Below, piece after piece: positions 17,764 through 25,851 of a stretch of 64,000 nt of DNA (position 1 is its first letter; each line of letters begins with the position of its first letter). The stretch comes from an uncultured Bacteroidales bacterium. GTDB taxonomy: Bacteria > Bacteroidota > Bacteroidia > Bacteroidales > UBA932. The notes under the pieces are model-generated. The model had not been told where the DNA came from and did no database searches. It saw only the letters and a program-made list of their open reading frames with translations. Location of the stretch: assembly GCA_900316955.1 (NCBI GenBank), contig ONEX01000012.1, positions 1-64,000 on the forward strand. The letters run 5' to 3'. The position numbers were made by a program, and so were the translations under genes.

Positions 17764-19068
17764 ATGAAAGAAAAAAAGAGTTTCTTCCAGTATGAGGGGG
17801 CGAACTATCTGCTGCCCTTCATCCTGATCACCGCATGCTTCGCGCTGTGGGGCTTTGCGAACGACGTCACGAACCCGATGGTGAAGGCGTTCTCCAAGAT
17901 TTTCCGAATGAGCGTGACGCAGGGCACCCTGACGCAGGTCGCCTTCTACGGCGGGTATTTCGCGATGGCCCTCCCGGCCGCCATCTTCATCCGCCGCTTC
18001 TCCTACAAGAGCGGCATCCTGATGGGCCTGGGCCTGTACGCGGCAGGCGCCTTCCTGTTCATCGCGGCCCGTTCCACGGGCTCGTACTGGCCTTTCCTGA
18101 TTGCCTATTTCATCCTCACCTGCGGCCTCAGCTTCCTGGAGACCAGCGCGAACCCTTACATCCTCGCGATGGGCGACCCGGCGACGGCCACCCGGCGGCT
18201 GAACTTCGCCCAGTCGTTCAACCCCATCGGCTCCCTGTGCGGCATGTACGTGGCGATGAACTTCATCCAGGCCCGCCTGAACCCGATGGACTCCGCCGCC
18301 CGGGCCACGCTGTCCGACGCGGAATTCGAGGCCATGAAGCAGTCCGACCTGGGCATCCTCATCACCCCGTACGTTGCCATCGGCATCGTCATCGTGGTGA
18401 TGTTCCTACTGATCCTGCTGAAGAAGATGCCGGCCGTCCACGAGGAGAGCTCCCAGAGCGTGGGCGCCTCCCTGAAGCGGCTCGTCGGCATCCCCCGCTA
18501 CCGCGAAGGCGTGCTGGCGCAGTTCTTCTATGTGGGCGTGCAGATCATGTGCTGGACCTTCATCATCCAGTACGGAACCCGGATCTTCATGGAGCGCGGG
18601 ATGAGCGAGATCGACGCCGAAGTCCTCTCGCAGAAGTACAACATCGCCGCGATGGTCCTCTTCTGCTGCAGCCGGTTCATCTGCACGTACCTGATGAAAT
18701 TCTTCAAGCCCGGGAAGATGCTCTACTGCTTCGCCTTCGGTGGGCTGCTGTTCGCCCTCGGCGTCATCGCCTTCCAGGGCATCGCCGGCCTGTACTGCCT
18801 CGTCGCCGTCTCTGCCTGCATGTCCCTGATGTTCCCGACCATCTACGGCATCGCCCTCGAGGGCCTCGGGGAAGACGCCAAGTTCGGCGCCGCCGGCCTC
18901 ATCATGGCCATCCTGGGCGGCTCGGTCCTGCCGCCGTTCCAGGCCATGATCATCGACCGGGGAACGGTCCTCGGAATGCCGGCGGTGAACGTCTCGTTCA
19001 TCCTCCCGGCCCTGTGTTTCGTAGTGATTGCGATCTACGGCCTCCGGGTGCACCGGAAGGTCATCTAG
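17764..19068 (+). CDS. fucP: FucP-family sugar:H+ symporter (MFS)
   Basis: A 434-aa inner-membrane protein with 12 predicted hydrophobic segments of the MFS FucP family, which import L-fucose or related sugars with protons. Family marks include ACFALWGFANDVTNPMV in the first helix, FYGGYFAMALPAAIF, GLSFLETSANPYI and FAQSFNPIGSLCG, all close to FucP and GluP-type transporters. The exact sugar cannot be read from sequence. No fucose catabolic gene is next to it. It starts 28 bases after its promoter and ends with an 8-bp tail-to-tail overlap with a glycosyltransferase gene. Confidence 0.88.
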   Translation: MKEKKSFFQYEGANYLLPFILITACFALWGFANDVTNPMVKAFSKIFRMSVTQGTLTQVAFYGGYFAMALPAAIFIRRFSYKSGILMGLGLYAAGAFLFIAARSTGSYWPFLIAYFILTCGLSFLETSANPYILAMGDPATATRRLNFAQSFNPIGSLCGMYVAMNFIQARLNPMDSAARATLSDAEFEAMKQSDLGILITPYVAIGIVIVVMFLLILLKKMPAVHEESSQSVGASLKRLVGIPRYREGVLAQFFYVGVQIMCWTFIIQYGTRIFMERGMSEIDAEVLSQKYNIAAMVLFCCSRFICTYLMKFFKPGKMLYCFAFGGLLFALGVIAFQGIAGLYCLVAVSACMSLMFPTIYGIALEGLGEDAKFGAAGLIMAILGGSVLPPFQAMIIDRGTVLGMPAVNVSFILPALCFVVIAIYGLRVHRKVI

Positions 19069-19987
19069 CCGAGCGAAGCCGGGAAATTCTGATCTCGGGA
19101 AGCATCTTGCAGAGGGCGCGGAAGTGCTTGAAAGGCAGGATGCTTCCGTATTTTACGGCCTTCACGAGCGTGAACAGGCACACGAACAGGAAGCGCTCCC
19201 ACAGCGGGCGGTTGATGTCGCACAGCCGCACCAGCGAGCCCATGTAATAGTTCCGGTAGATGACCTTTTCCTTCGGTTCCTCGCGATACGCCCGGTCGTG
19301 GACGGCTCTCGCTTCAGGCACGATCCCGATCTTGAACCCGTGATACCGCGCCCGGTCGCACCAGTTGTCGTCGTTCCCGTAGATCGGGAACAGCGGGTCG
19401 AACAACCCGATCCTCTCCAGCGCCTTACGAGGAATCAGCCAGTGTGCGGCCATTACTTTGGTCACCGTCGACGGGTGGCACACACTTCCAGAATCGTCGC
19501 TGCGCGACCCCTCCCTAAAGGGCCCCTCCCTCTTATATTGCCGAGGGTGGCATAGATTCTGGAAGTGTGTGCCACCCGCTGACTCCAGAATCTTCTCAAA
19601 CTGTCTGTCAAGAGCTTGGAAGCCGCCGGTCATCTGGAGGGGGCTCAGGACGGCATAGTCGGGGTGCGCCTCGGAGGCGGCGACGAGGGTGCCGAGGGTG
19701 GAAGGTTCGAGCCAGGCGTCCTGGTTCAGGAGGTAGACATAGTCATACCCCTTGTCAAGCGCATAGCGCATGCCCATGTTGTTGGCCTCGGCGAAGCCCA
19801 GGTTGTCGGCGCTGCGGACGAGTTTCGCCTCGGGGAAATGCCCCTGCACCCAGTCCGCCGACCCGTCCGTCGAGTCGTTGTCCCACACGTACAGGTCCGC
19901 CGGCGTCTCCGAAGCGCGGACGCTCCCGAGGCACCGTTCCAACCATTTGAGGCCGTTGAACGTGACGACGATGACGAGGATCTTCAT
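19061..19987 (-). CDS. GT2 glycosyltransferase with an in-frame palindromic insert
   Basis: A 308-aa cytoplasmic GT-A enzyme of family 2, close to rhamnosyltransferase-type proteins. It begins MKILVIVVTFNGLKWLERCL and has VWDNDSTDGSADW, LNQDAWLEP as the DxD-like metal site and NDDNWCDRARYHGFK near the acceptor site. The start at 19987 fits the family and lies 6 bases after a TATCTTTG box; the further upstream codon at 20005 is weaker. Residues ~138-172 (FQNLCHPRQYKREGPFREGS and following) are encoded by a 105-bp element with 22-bp perfect inverted ends and have no counterpart in the family, yet the frame stays open. Whether the enzyme still works is uncertain. It likely adds a sugar to a surface glycan. 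Confidence 0.85.
   Translation of the reverse strand: MKILVIVVTFNGLKWLERCLGSVRASETPADLYVWDNDSTDGSADWVQGHFPEAKLVRSADNLGFAEANNMGMRYALDKGYDYVYLLNQDAWLEPSTLGTLVAASEAHPDYAVLSPLQMTGGFQALDRQFEKILESAGGTHFQNLCHPRQYKREGPFREGSRSDDSGSVCHPSTVTKVMAAHWLIPRKALERIGLFDPLFPIYGNDDNWCDRARYHGFKIGIVPEARAVHDRAYREEPKEKVIYRNYYMGSLVRLCDINRPLWERFLFVCLFTLVKAVKYGSILPFKHFRALCKMLPEIRISRLRSAR
19473..19577. repeat. 105-bp palindromic element inside glycosyltransferase gene
   Basis: Arms of 22 bp (19473-19494 and 19556-19577, GGGTGGCACACACTTCCAGA..) are perfect complements, separated by 61 bases. The element is 105 bp, a multiple of three, and contributes 35 codons without a stop. It behaves like a small mobile palindromic repeat that tolerates insertion in coding DNA. 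Confidence 0.75.
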
Positions 19988-19993
19988 ACCCTG

Positions 19994-20001
19994 CAAAGAT
20001 A
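19994..20001 (-). promoter_or_regulatory. -7 box, possibly leaderless, of GT2 gene
   Basis: The minus strand reads TATCTTTG and the ATG at 19987 follows after 6 bases. No clear -33 element is seen. Confidence 0.55.
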
Positions 20002-20012
20002 GCAAAAAAGTG

Positions 20013-20044
20013 CTTGTACAGGTCCATATTTATGGCTACTTTTG
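20013..20044 (+). promoter_or_regulatory. Promoter of glycan gene cluster
   Basis: CTTG at 20013-20016, a 20-base spacer and TACTTTTG at 20037-20044. The ATG at 20051 follows after only 6 bases, so the message is probably leaderless or nearly so. Confidence 0.7.
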
Positions 20045-20050
20045 TAAGTT

Positions 20051-20998
20051 ATGCCGAAAGTCAGTGTCGTCATCGTATGCATGGACAGGCCGGATCTGCT
20101 GTATCCGTGCCTGGAAAGCCTGCGTGCGCACAACCGGGCCGAGCTCGAAATCTGGGTGGTGGCCTACCGGTTCTCGGCGGAGAACCTCGCCCGGCTGCAG
20201 GCGGACTGGCCCGCGGTGAAGGTCGTCGAGAGCCGCGAGCTCCGGGGCTTCTCGGAGAACAACAACCTTGCCCTGCGGCAAGTCACCGGGGAATACTGCT
20301 TCATCGTCAATGACGACACGCTGATGCGGATGCCCGTCATCGACCGGCTCCTCGCCGATTTCGACCGCCTGCCCGCAGACGCCGCCGTCGTCTCCCCGAA
20401 GATCGTCTTCCCCGACGGCCGGGTGCAGACCTGCGGCCGCGCCCCCTGGACGGCCTGGCGCTATGTGAAGCACTATCTGCACCGGGTCGACGAAACCGTC
20501 CCGACCCCCTGGTCCATGCAGGAAGGACTCTTCCGTACCTGGACCGTGAACGGGGCCTGCTTCCTCATCAGGACGGACGTCTTCCGCGCGGCGGGCTGGT
20601 TCGACGAGACTTATACCTTTACTCCGGAAGACATCGCCATCGGACACAAGATCAACGAGATGGGCTATACGGTCTGGGCCGACGCCGACGTGGAAATCAC
20701 CCACCTGGCCGGCGGCACCGTCTCGCGGATGGAAGCCGCCATCAAGCCCACGCGGGTGCGCGGCGCCCTCCAGTTCTACAGCGGCGGGAGCAAGCTCAAG
20801 TACGCGCTCCTCGGCTCGTTCGTCTGGTGCGTCGAGGCCCTTCGCCGGCTGAAGTACATCTTCGCCGACAGGTCGGACCCTTCCTCCCACGCGGCCATCA
20901 TGTACGCCACGGCCGGGAACGTCATGCGCTCCATCTTCACCCGGCGCACCTCCAAGGAAATCTTCACAGAACTCTACCAGCAAGTCATCCATCCCTAG
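20051..20998 (+). CDS. GT2 glycosyltransferase
   Basis: A 315-aa cytoplasmic family-2 glycosyltransferase, first gene of a four-gene plus-strand glycan cluster. It begins MPKVSVVIVCMDRPDLLYPC and shows GFSENNNLALRQVTGEYCFI, the DxD-like FIVNDDTLMRMP, FTPEDIAIGHKINEMGY in the acceptor-side region, and a basic, partly hydrophobic C-terminus that may touch the membrane. It resembles rhamnosyl- or related transferases that build lipid-linked glycans, but donor and acceptor cannot be read. It is 7 bases from the flippase gene. The start is fixed by the promoter, only 6 bases upstream. Confidence 0.9.
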   Translation: MPKVSVVIVCMDRPDLLYPCLESLRAHNRAELEIWVVAYRFSAENLARLQADWPAVKVVESRELRGFSENNNLALRQVTGEYCFIVNDDTLMRMPVIDRLLADFDRLPADAAVVSPKIVFPDGRVQTCGRAPWTAWRYVKHYLHRVDETVPTPWSMQEGLFRTWTVNGACFLIRTDVFRAAGWFDETYTFTPEDIAIGHKINEMGYTVWADADVEITHLAGGTVSRMEAAIKPTRVRGALQFYSGGSKLKYALLGSFVWCVEALRRLKYIFADRSDPSSHAAIMYATAGNVMRSIFTRRTSKEIFTELYQQVIHP

Positions 20999-21005
20999 CA
21001 TCGCC

Positions 21006-23363
21006 GTGCCCTCCAGCGCCAACATACGGATCGCCCGCAACACGGTCGTCATCTACATCCGGATGGCGGTCACGATCCTCGTGGGACTCATCACCAGCCG
21101 GCTGGTGCTGCAGGCCCTCGGGGCGTCGGACGTGGGCATCTACAGCGCCGTGGGCTCCACCGTCGCCCTCATCGCGTTCATCACCGGGGCCCTCACCGCG
21201 ACCACGGTCCGCTTCATGAACTTCGAGATGGGCCGGGCCGACGGGGACACGAACCGGATGTTCAACATCTGCCACGTCATCCACATCGGCGGCGCCCTCG
21301 TGCTGTTCCTGCTGCTGGAATCCATCGGCCTCTGGTACATCCACCACCACCTGAACGTCCCGCCCGGGAAGGAGGCCGACGCCATGTTCGTCTTCCAGGT
21401 CTCCACCGTCGTCGCCTGCCTGGGCATCGCCAACGTCCCCTTCCAGAGCCTCTTCAACGTCCATGAGCGCTTCGCCACCGTCGCGGTGGTGGACATTGTC
21501 AATGCGCTCGTGAAGCTCGGGCTCGTCATCGGCCTCCTGTACTGGAAGGGCAACGGCCTGCGGCTGTACGCCGTCCTGATGAGCGTCACGACGTGGATCT
21601 GCTTCGTCGTGTACCGGTGGCTGTGCCGCCGCAACTGGCCGGACATCATCCGATGGAAGTTCGTGCGGGAGCGGAAGGCCTACCGGGAGGTCCTGGTCTT
21701 CAACAACTACAACCTCCTTTCCTCCGCGTCCATGATCGCCCGTTCCCAGGGCTCCAACATGCTCATCAACGCCTTCTTCGGCACCACGGTGAACGCGGCC
21801 TACTTCTATGCCGGCACGGTCCAGAACTACGTGAACCAGTTCATTGCGAACTTCGACACGGCCGCCGCGCCGCAGATCACGCAGAACATCGGCGCGGGCA
21901 ACGCGGACCGCTCGGTGGCCCTCGCGGAGCGCGTCTGCCGCATCTGCATCCTCCTGTTCCTCCTGCTGTTCTTCCCGCTGTGGAGCGAACTGGACTTCAT
22001 CCTGAACCTCTGGCTGGGCGCCAAGATTCCTGCCGGAACGGTGCAGATGTGCCGGTGGACCCTGCTGGTCGCCGCCGCCTCGGCCACCTCGGCCGGCCTC
22101 GCCCAGCTCATCAACGCCTACGGCCGCGTCAAGTGGTACAAGATCGAATTCAGCGTCCTGTACCTCCTGTGCCTGGTCGCCGGCTGGCTGCTGTTCCGGG
22201 CCGGTTTCCCGGCCTACACGATCATCATCTGCTTCGTGGCGGCGGACCTCCTGAGCCGCGTCATCCAGCTCCTCCTGCTGCATTTCCAGTTCGATTTCAA
22301 GGTCGGCAAGTTCCTGAAAGAAGCCTACTTGCGGCCTGCCGTCGCCGCTGCCATCCTCATCGGCTGGCTCGCCCTCTACCGCCTCCTGCCGCAGGAAAGC
22401 GCCTGGGCGAAACTCGGCGGCATCGTCCTCACCGGCTGCGTGACCGCGGCGGTCCTCTGGTTCGTCGGCCTCAAGGCCCAAGAACGGAGGGCCATCCTCA
22501 GCTTCCTGATCCTGAAGACGGACAATCCCCGCTACCCGCAGCTCTTCCCGGACAGCGTCCTGCTGAAAGCCCGGTACTACCAGGTCTTCCACCGGCCGCT
22601 GGACCTGAAGCATCCCCGGACCTTCAACGAGAAGATCCAGTGGATGAAGATCTACGACCGCAATCCCCGGTACACGGTCCTGTCCGACAAGTATGCGGTC
22701 AAGGAGGAGGTGGCGGGAATCATCGGCCCGGAGCATGTCATCCCCACCCTGGGGGTCTGGGACCGTTTCGACCAGATCGATTTCCAGTCCCTTCCCGAGC
22801 AGTTCGTCCTCAAGTGCACGCACGATTCCGGCGGCCTTGTCATCTGCCGGGACCGGAAGGAGCTGGACATGGAAGCCGCCCGCGCCAAGATCGAGGCGTC
22901 CCTGAAGACGAATTTCTACTATCACAGCCGCGAGTGGCAGTACAAGGACATTCCGCCCCGGATCATCGCCGAGCCCTACATGCAGGATGGCGACAGCCGG
23001 GAGCTCAAGGACTACAAGTTCTACTGCTTCGACGGGGAGCCCGCCTTCCTCTATGTCTCGGAAGGCCTCGAGAACCATCAGACCGCCCGGATCAGTTTCC
23101 TGAACCTGGACTGGACGCGGGCGCCGTATCTCCGGTCGGATTATGCCGGGTTCGAGACCCTGCCGCCGAAACCGGACCGCTTCGACGAGATGGTCCGGAT
23201 GGCCCGCCAGCTGGCCCGGGGCTTCCGCTTTGTCCGGGTGGACCTGTACGAGATCAATGGCCGCGTTTACTTCGGAGAAATGACCTTCACGCCGACCGGC
23301 GGATTCGTCCCCTTCATCCCGGACGAGGCCGATGCGGAAATCGGCAAACTGCTGCACCTATGA
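21006..23363 (+). CDS. Flippase fused to TupA-like ATP-grasp domain
   Basis: A 785-aa two-part protein starting at GTG 21006. Residues 1 to ~490 form a polytopic inner-membrane flippase of the polysaccharide-transporter (Wzx/MATE) type, beginning IRIARNTVVIYIRMAVTILV with many later helices; it would move lipid-linked glycan across the membrane. From ~500 the protein is a soluble TupA-like ATP-grasp domain: HPRTFNEKIQWMKIYDR, LSDKYAVKEEV, FVLKCTHDSGG, ELKDYKFYCFDGEP, RFVRVDLYEINGRVYFGEMT. TupA-type domains occur in surface-polymer clusters and make amide or peptide-like links. The two are normally separate genes, so this is a fusion with no stop or shift visible between parts. It overlaps the next gene by 4 bp. 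Confidence 0.87.
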   Translation: MPSSANIRIARNTVVIYIRMAVTILVGLITSRLVLQALGASDVGIYSAVGSTVALIAFITGALTATTVRFMNFEMGRADGDTNRMFNICHVIHIGGALVLFLLLESIGLWYIHHHLNVPPGKEADAMFVFQVSTVVACLGIANVPFQSLFNVHERFATVAVVDIVNALVKLGLVIGLLYWKGNGLRLYAVLMSVTTWICFVVYRWLCRRNWPDIIRWKFVRERKAYREVLVFNNYNLLSSASMIARSQGSNMLINAFFGTTVNAAYFYAGTVQNYVNQFIANFDTAAAPQITQNIGAGNADRSVALAERVCRICILLFLLLFFPLWSELDFILNLWLGAKIPAGTVQMCRWTLLVAAASATSAGLAQLINAYGRVKWYKIEFSVLYLLCLVAGWLLFRAGFPAYTIIICFVAADLLSRVIQLLLLHFQFDFKVGKFLKEAYLRPAVAAAILIGWLALYRLLPQESAWAKLGGIVLTGCVTAAVLWFVGLKAQERRAILSFLILKTDNPRYPQLFPDSVLLKARYYQVFHRPLDLKHPRTFNEKIQWMKIYDRNPRYTVLSDKYAVKEEVAGIIGPEHVIPTLGVWDRFDQIDFQSLPEQFVLKCTHDSGGLVICRDRKELDMEAARAKIEASLKTNFYYHSREWQYKDIPPRIIAEPYMQDGDSRELKDYKFYCFDGEPAFLYVSEGLENHQTARISFLNLDWTRAPYLRSDYAGFETLPPKPDRFDEMVRMARQLARGFRFVRVDLYEINGRVYFGEMTFTPTGGFVPFIPDEADAEIGKLLHL

Positions 23364-24118
23364 AGAAAGTGATCTACACCTGCCTGACGGGCGGCTACGA
23401 CCGCCTGGAGCAGCCCGCCGCCGTGGCGCCGGACTGGGATTACGTCTGCTTCACGGACACCGAGGGGCAGGACGGGGTGTGGCAGCTGCGGAAGATCCCG
23501 TTCGAGAGTCCGGACCCGGTCGTCCGCTCGCGGTATCCGAAGATCCTCCCGCACAAGGCGCTCCCGGAATACAAGTACAGCGTGTACCTGGACGCGAACC
23601 TGTGCATCGTCGATGCGGAATTCTACCGCATCGCGGACCGGCTCATCGCGGACGAGATTCCCTTCGTGCAGGTGGAGCACCCGGACCGGGACTGTGTGTA
23701 TGAGGAACTTAGGTACTGTTACCTGAAGGACAAGGTCGATACCCGGACGGCCTTCCGGCTGTACCGGAAATGGACCGCAGAAGGCCTCCCCCGCCACGCG
23801 GGACTCTACGAGAACAACCTCATCTTCCGGGAGCACAACCTCGATGAAGTCCAGGCCCTGGACGAAGCCTGGTGGAAGGGCTTCTCGTCCGGCATTCCCC
23901 GCGACCAGCTGTGCCTGGCGCCCATCTTCCTCCGCCACAACATCCACCCCGCCCTCCTGCTGGGCAAGGGCCTCAACGCCCGCAACGTCCCCTATCTGAA
24001 GTACACGCTTCATCCTCCGACCGGGAAAGAAAATACCCCGGGCCGTCTGACCTGGGGCAATCTCGTATACCACGTCCGCCTGGGATGGCGGAAACTGATG
24101 CTGCAGTTCTTGAAATAG
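23360..24118 (+). CDS. DUF616/TOD1-type glycosyltransferase
   Basis: A 252-aa cytoplasmic protein. The start ATG overlaps the stop of the flippase fusion (ATGA, 23360-23363). It opens MKKVIYTCLTGGYDRLEQP, then WDYVCFTDTEGQDGVWQLR, PKILPHKALPEYKYSVYLDA (a DxN metal-binding-like strand) and VQVEHPDRDCVYEE. This pattern is that of the DUF616 / TOD1-MUCI70 hexosyltransferase-like family, which often appears in capsule and O-antigen loci. The sugar is unknown. It ends the cluster, with its stop only one base from the convergent glnS stop. Confidence 0.85.
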   Translation: MKKVIYTCLTGGYDRLEQPAAVAPDWDYVCFTDTEGQDGVWQLRKIPFESPDPVVRSRYPKILPHKALPEYKYSVYLDANLCIVDAEFYRIADRLIADEIPFVQVEHPDRDCVYEELRYCYLKDKVDTRTAFRLYRKWTAEGLPRHAGLYENNLIFREHNLDEVQALDEAWWKGFSSGIPRDQLCLAPIFLRHNIHPALLLGKGLNARNVPYLKYTLHPPTGKENTPGRLTWGNLVYHVRLGWRKLMLQFLK

Positions 24119-24119
24119 A

Positions 24120-25769
24120 TTATTCCGGTTTGTAAGAGTCCTTCAGCGCGGTGGTCTTGTTGAAGACCGCCTTTTCGGGCGTGGAGTCCTTGTCCTTCAC
24201 GTAGTAGCCGGTGCGCTCGAACTGGACCGCGATGCCGGAGGCGTCGTCCAGGAGGGCGGGTTCCGCCCAGCCTTCGCCCACGACGAGGGATTCCGGATTC
24301 AGGAAGTCCTTGTAGTCCTTGTCATCGGGGACCTGGGACATGTCGGCCAGGGTGAAGAGGCGGTCGTAGTTGCGCAGTTCGATTTCCTTCGCGTGCGGGA
24401 CGGAGACCCAGTGGATGGTGCCCTTGACGGAGCGCCACTCGCCCGTGGTCGGGTGCGTGGTGGGATCGTAGGTGCACTTGAGTTCGACGATGCGGCCGTC
24501 CTCATCCTTGATCACCTCGTTGCACTTGATGATGTAGGTGTACTTGAGGCGCACCTCGCCATCCGGCTTGAGGCGGAAGAACTTCTTGGGGGCGTCCTCC
24601 ATGAAGTCCGCGCGGTCGATGTAGAGCTCGCCGCTGAAGGGAACCTTGCGGGTGGCGCCCTCCGGCTCCGCCGGGTTCAGCGGGCAGTCGAACCATTCGA
24701 CCTGGCCTTCCGGATAGTTGGTGAGGGTGACCTTGACCGGATCCTGGACCACCATGTAGCGGTTGGACCGGGCGTTCAGGTCCTGGCGGACGCACCACTC
24801 CAGGAGCTGGATGTCCATCAGCTGGTCGCGCTTGGAGACGCCGATCTTGTCGCAGAACATGCGGAGCGCCTCGGCTGTGTAACCGCGGCGGCGGACGCCG
24901 CAGAGCGTGGGCATGCGGGGGTCGTCCCAGCCGCTCACGAGTTCCTTCTGCACGAGCTCGAGGAGCTTGCGCTTGGACATCAAGGTGTACGTGAGGTTAA
25001 GGCGCGCAAACTCGTACTGATGAGAGGGATAGATGCCCAGCGTCTCGATGAACCAGTCATACAGGGGGCGGTGCACGTCGAACTCCAGCGTGCAGATGGA
25101 GTGGGTGATGTGCTCGATGGAGTCGCACTGGCCGTGGGTATAGTCGTACATCGGGTAGATGCACCACTTGTCGCCCGTGCGGTGATGGTGCGCGAACTTG
25201 ATGCGGTACAGCAGCGGGTCGCGGAACATCATGTTCGGATGGGCCATGTCGATCTTCGCGCGGAGGACCTTCTCCCCTTCCGCGTACTTGCCGGCCTTCA
25301 TCTCGCGGAAGAGCTTCAGGTTCTCCTCCGGGGTGCGGTCGCGCCAGGGGCTCGGGGTGCCGGGCTTGTCCACGGTGCCGCGGTTCAGGCGGATCTCCTC
25401 CTGCGTCTGGTCATCGACATAGGCGAGGCCCCGCTTGATGAGGTCCTCGGCCCATACGTACAGCTGGTCGAAGTAGTCCGACGCGTAGAGTTCCTTGTCC
25501 CAATGGAAGCCCAGCCACTGGATGTCCTCCTTGATGGAGTCCACGTATTCGGTGTCCTCCTTCGTGGGGTTCGTGTCGTCGTAGCGGAGGTTCGTCTTGC
25601 CGCCGTATTTCTGCGCGAGGCCGAAGTTCAGGCAGATGGACTTCGCGTGACCGAGGTGCAGGTAGCCGTTCGGCTCCGGCGGGAAGCGGGTCATGACGGT
25701 GTCCACTTTGCCCGACGCGAGGTCGGCTTCGATGATCTCTTCGAGGAAATTCAGTTTGCGTTCTTCCAT
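24120..25769 (-). CDS. glnS: Glutaminyl-tRNA synthetase
   Basis: A 549-aa class I synthetase that charges tRNA-Gln directly. Visible are the HIGH box as YLHLGHAKSICLNFG near residue 37, the catalytic-domain segment LRYDDTNPTKEDTEYVDSI, the KMSKS-type loop LMSKRKLL near 266 and the GlnRS-specific WDDPRMPTLCGVRRRGYT. The C-terminal anticodon-binding beta barrels follow (EWFDCPLNPAEPE, GTIHWVSVPHAKEIELRNYD). Length is typical for GlnRS. A strong promoter sits in the divergent gap with the serine palmitoyltransferase gene. Confidence 0.97.
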   Translation of the reverse strand: MEERKLNFLEEIIEADLASGKVDTVMTRFPPEPNGYLHLGHAKSICLNFGLAQKYGGKTNLRYDDTNPTKEDTEYVDSIKEDIQWLGFHWDKELYASDYFDQLYVWAEDLIKRGLAYVDDQTQEEIRLNRGTVDKPGTPSPWRDRTPEENLKLFREMKAGKYAEGEKVLRAKIDMAHPNMMFRDPLLYRIKFAHHHRTGDKWCIYPMYDYTHGQCDSIEHITHSICTLEFDVHRPLYDWFIETLGIYPSHQYEFARLNLTYTLMSKRKLLELVQKELVSGWDDPRMPTLCGVRRRGYTAEALRMFCDKIGVSKRDQLMDIQLLEWCVRQDLNARSNRYMVVQDPVKVTLTNYPEGQVEWFDCPLNPAEPEGATRKVPFSGELYIDRADFMEDAPKKFFRLKPDGEVRLKYTYIIKCNEVIKDEDGRIVELKCTYDPTTHPTTGEWRSVKGTIHWVSVPHAKEIELRNYDRLFTLADMSQVPDDKDYKDFLNPESLVVGEGWAEPALLDDASGIAVQFERTGYYVKDKDSTPEKAVFNKTTALKDSYKPE

Positions 25770-25790
25770 GGTTTGTTACCTTATAGATGG

Positions 25791-25822
25791 CAAAGGTACG
25801 CATTTTAAATTATTTTTACTAA
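25791..25822 (-). promoter_or_regulatory. Promoter of glnS
   Basis: The minus strand has TTAG (25822-25819), 20 bases and TACCTTTG (25798-25791), 21 bases before the start. On the plus strand a weaker TAACTTCG at 25820-25827 may serve the divergent gene. Confidence 0.75.
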
Positions 25823-25851
25823 CTTCGCACCGTACTAAAACAAACAAGTAA

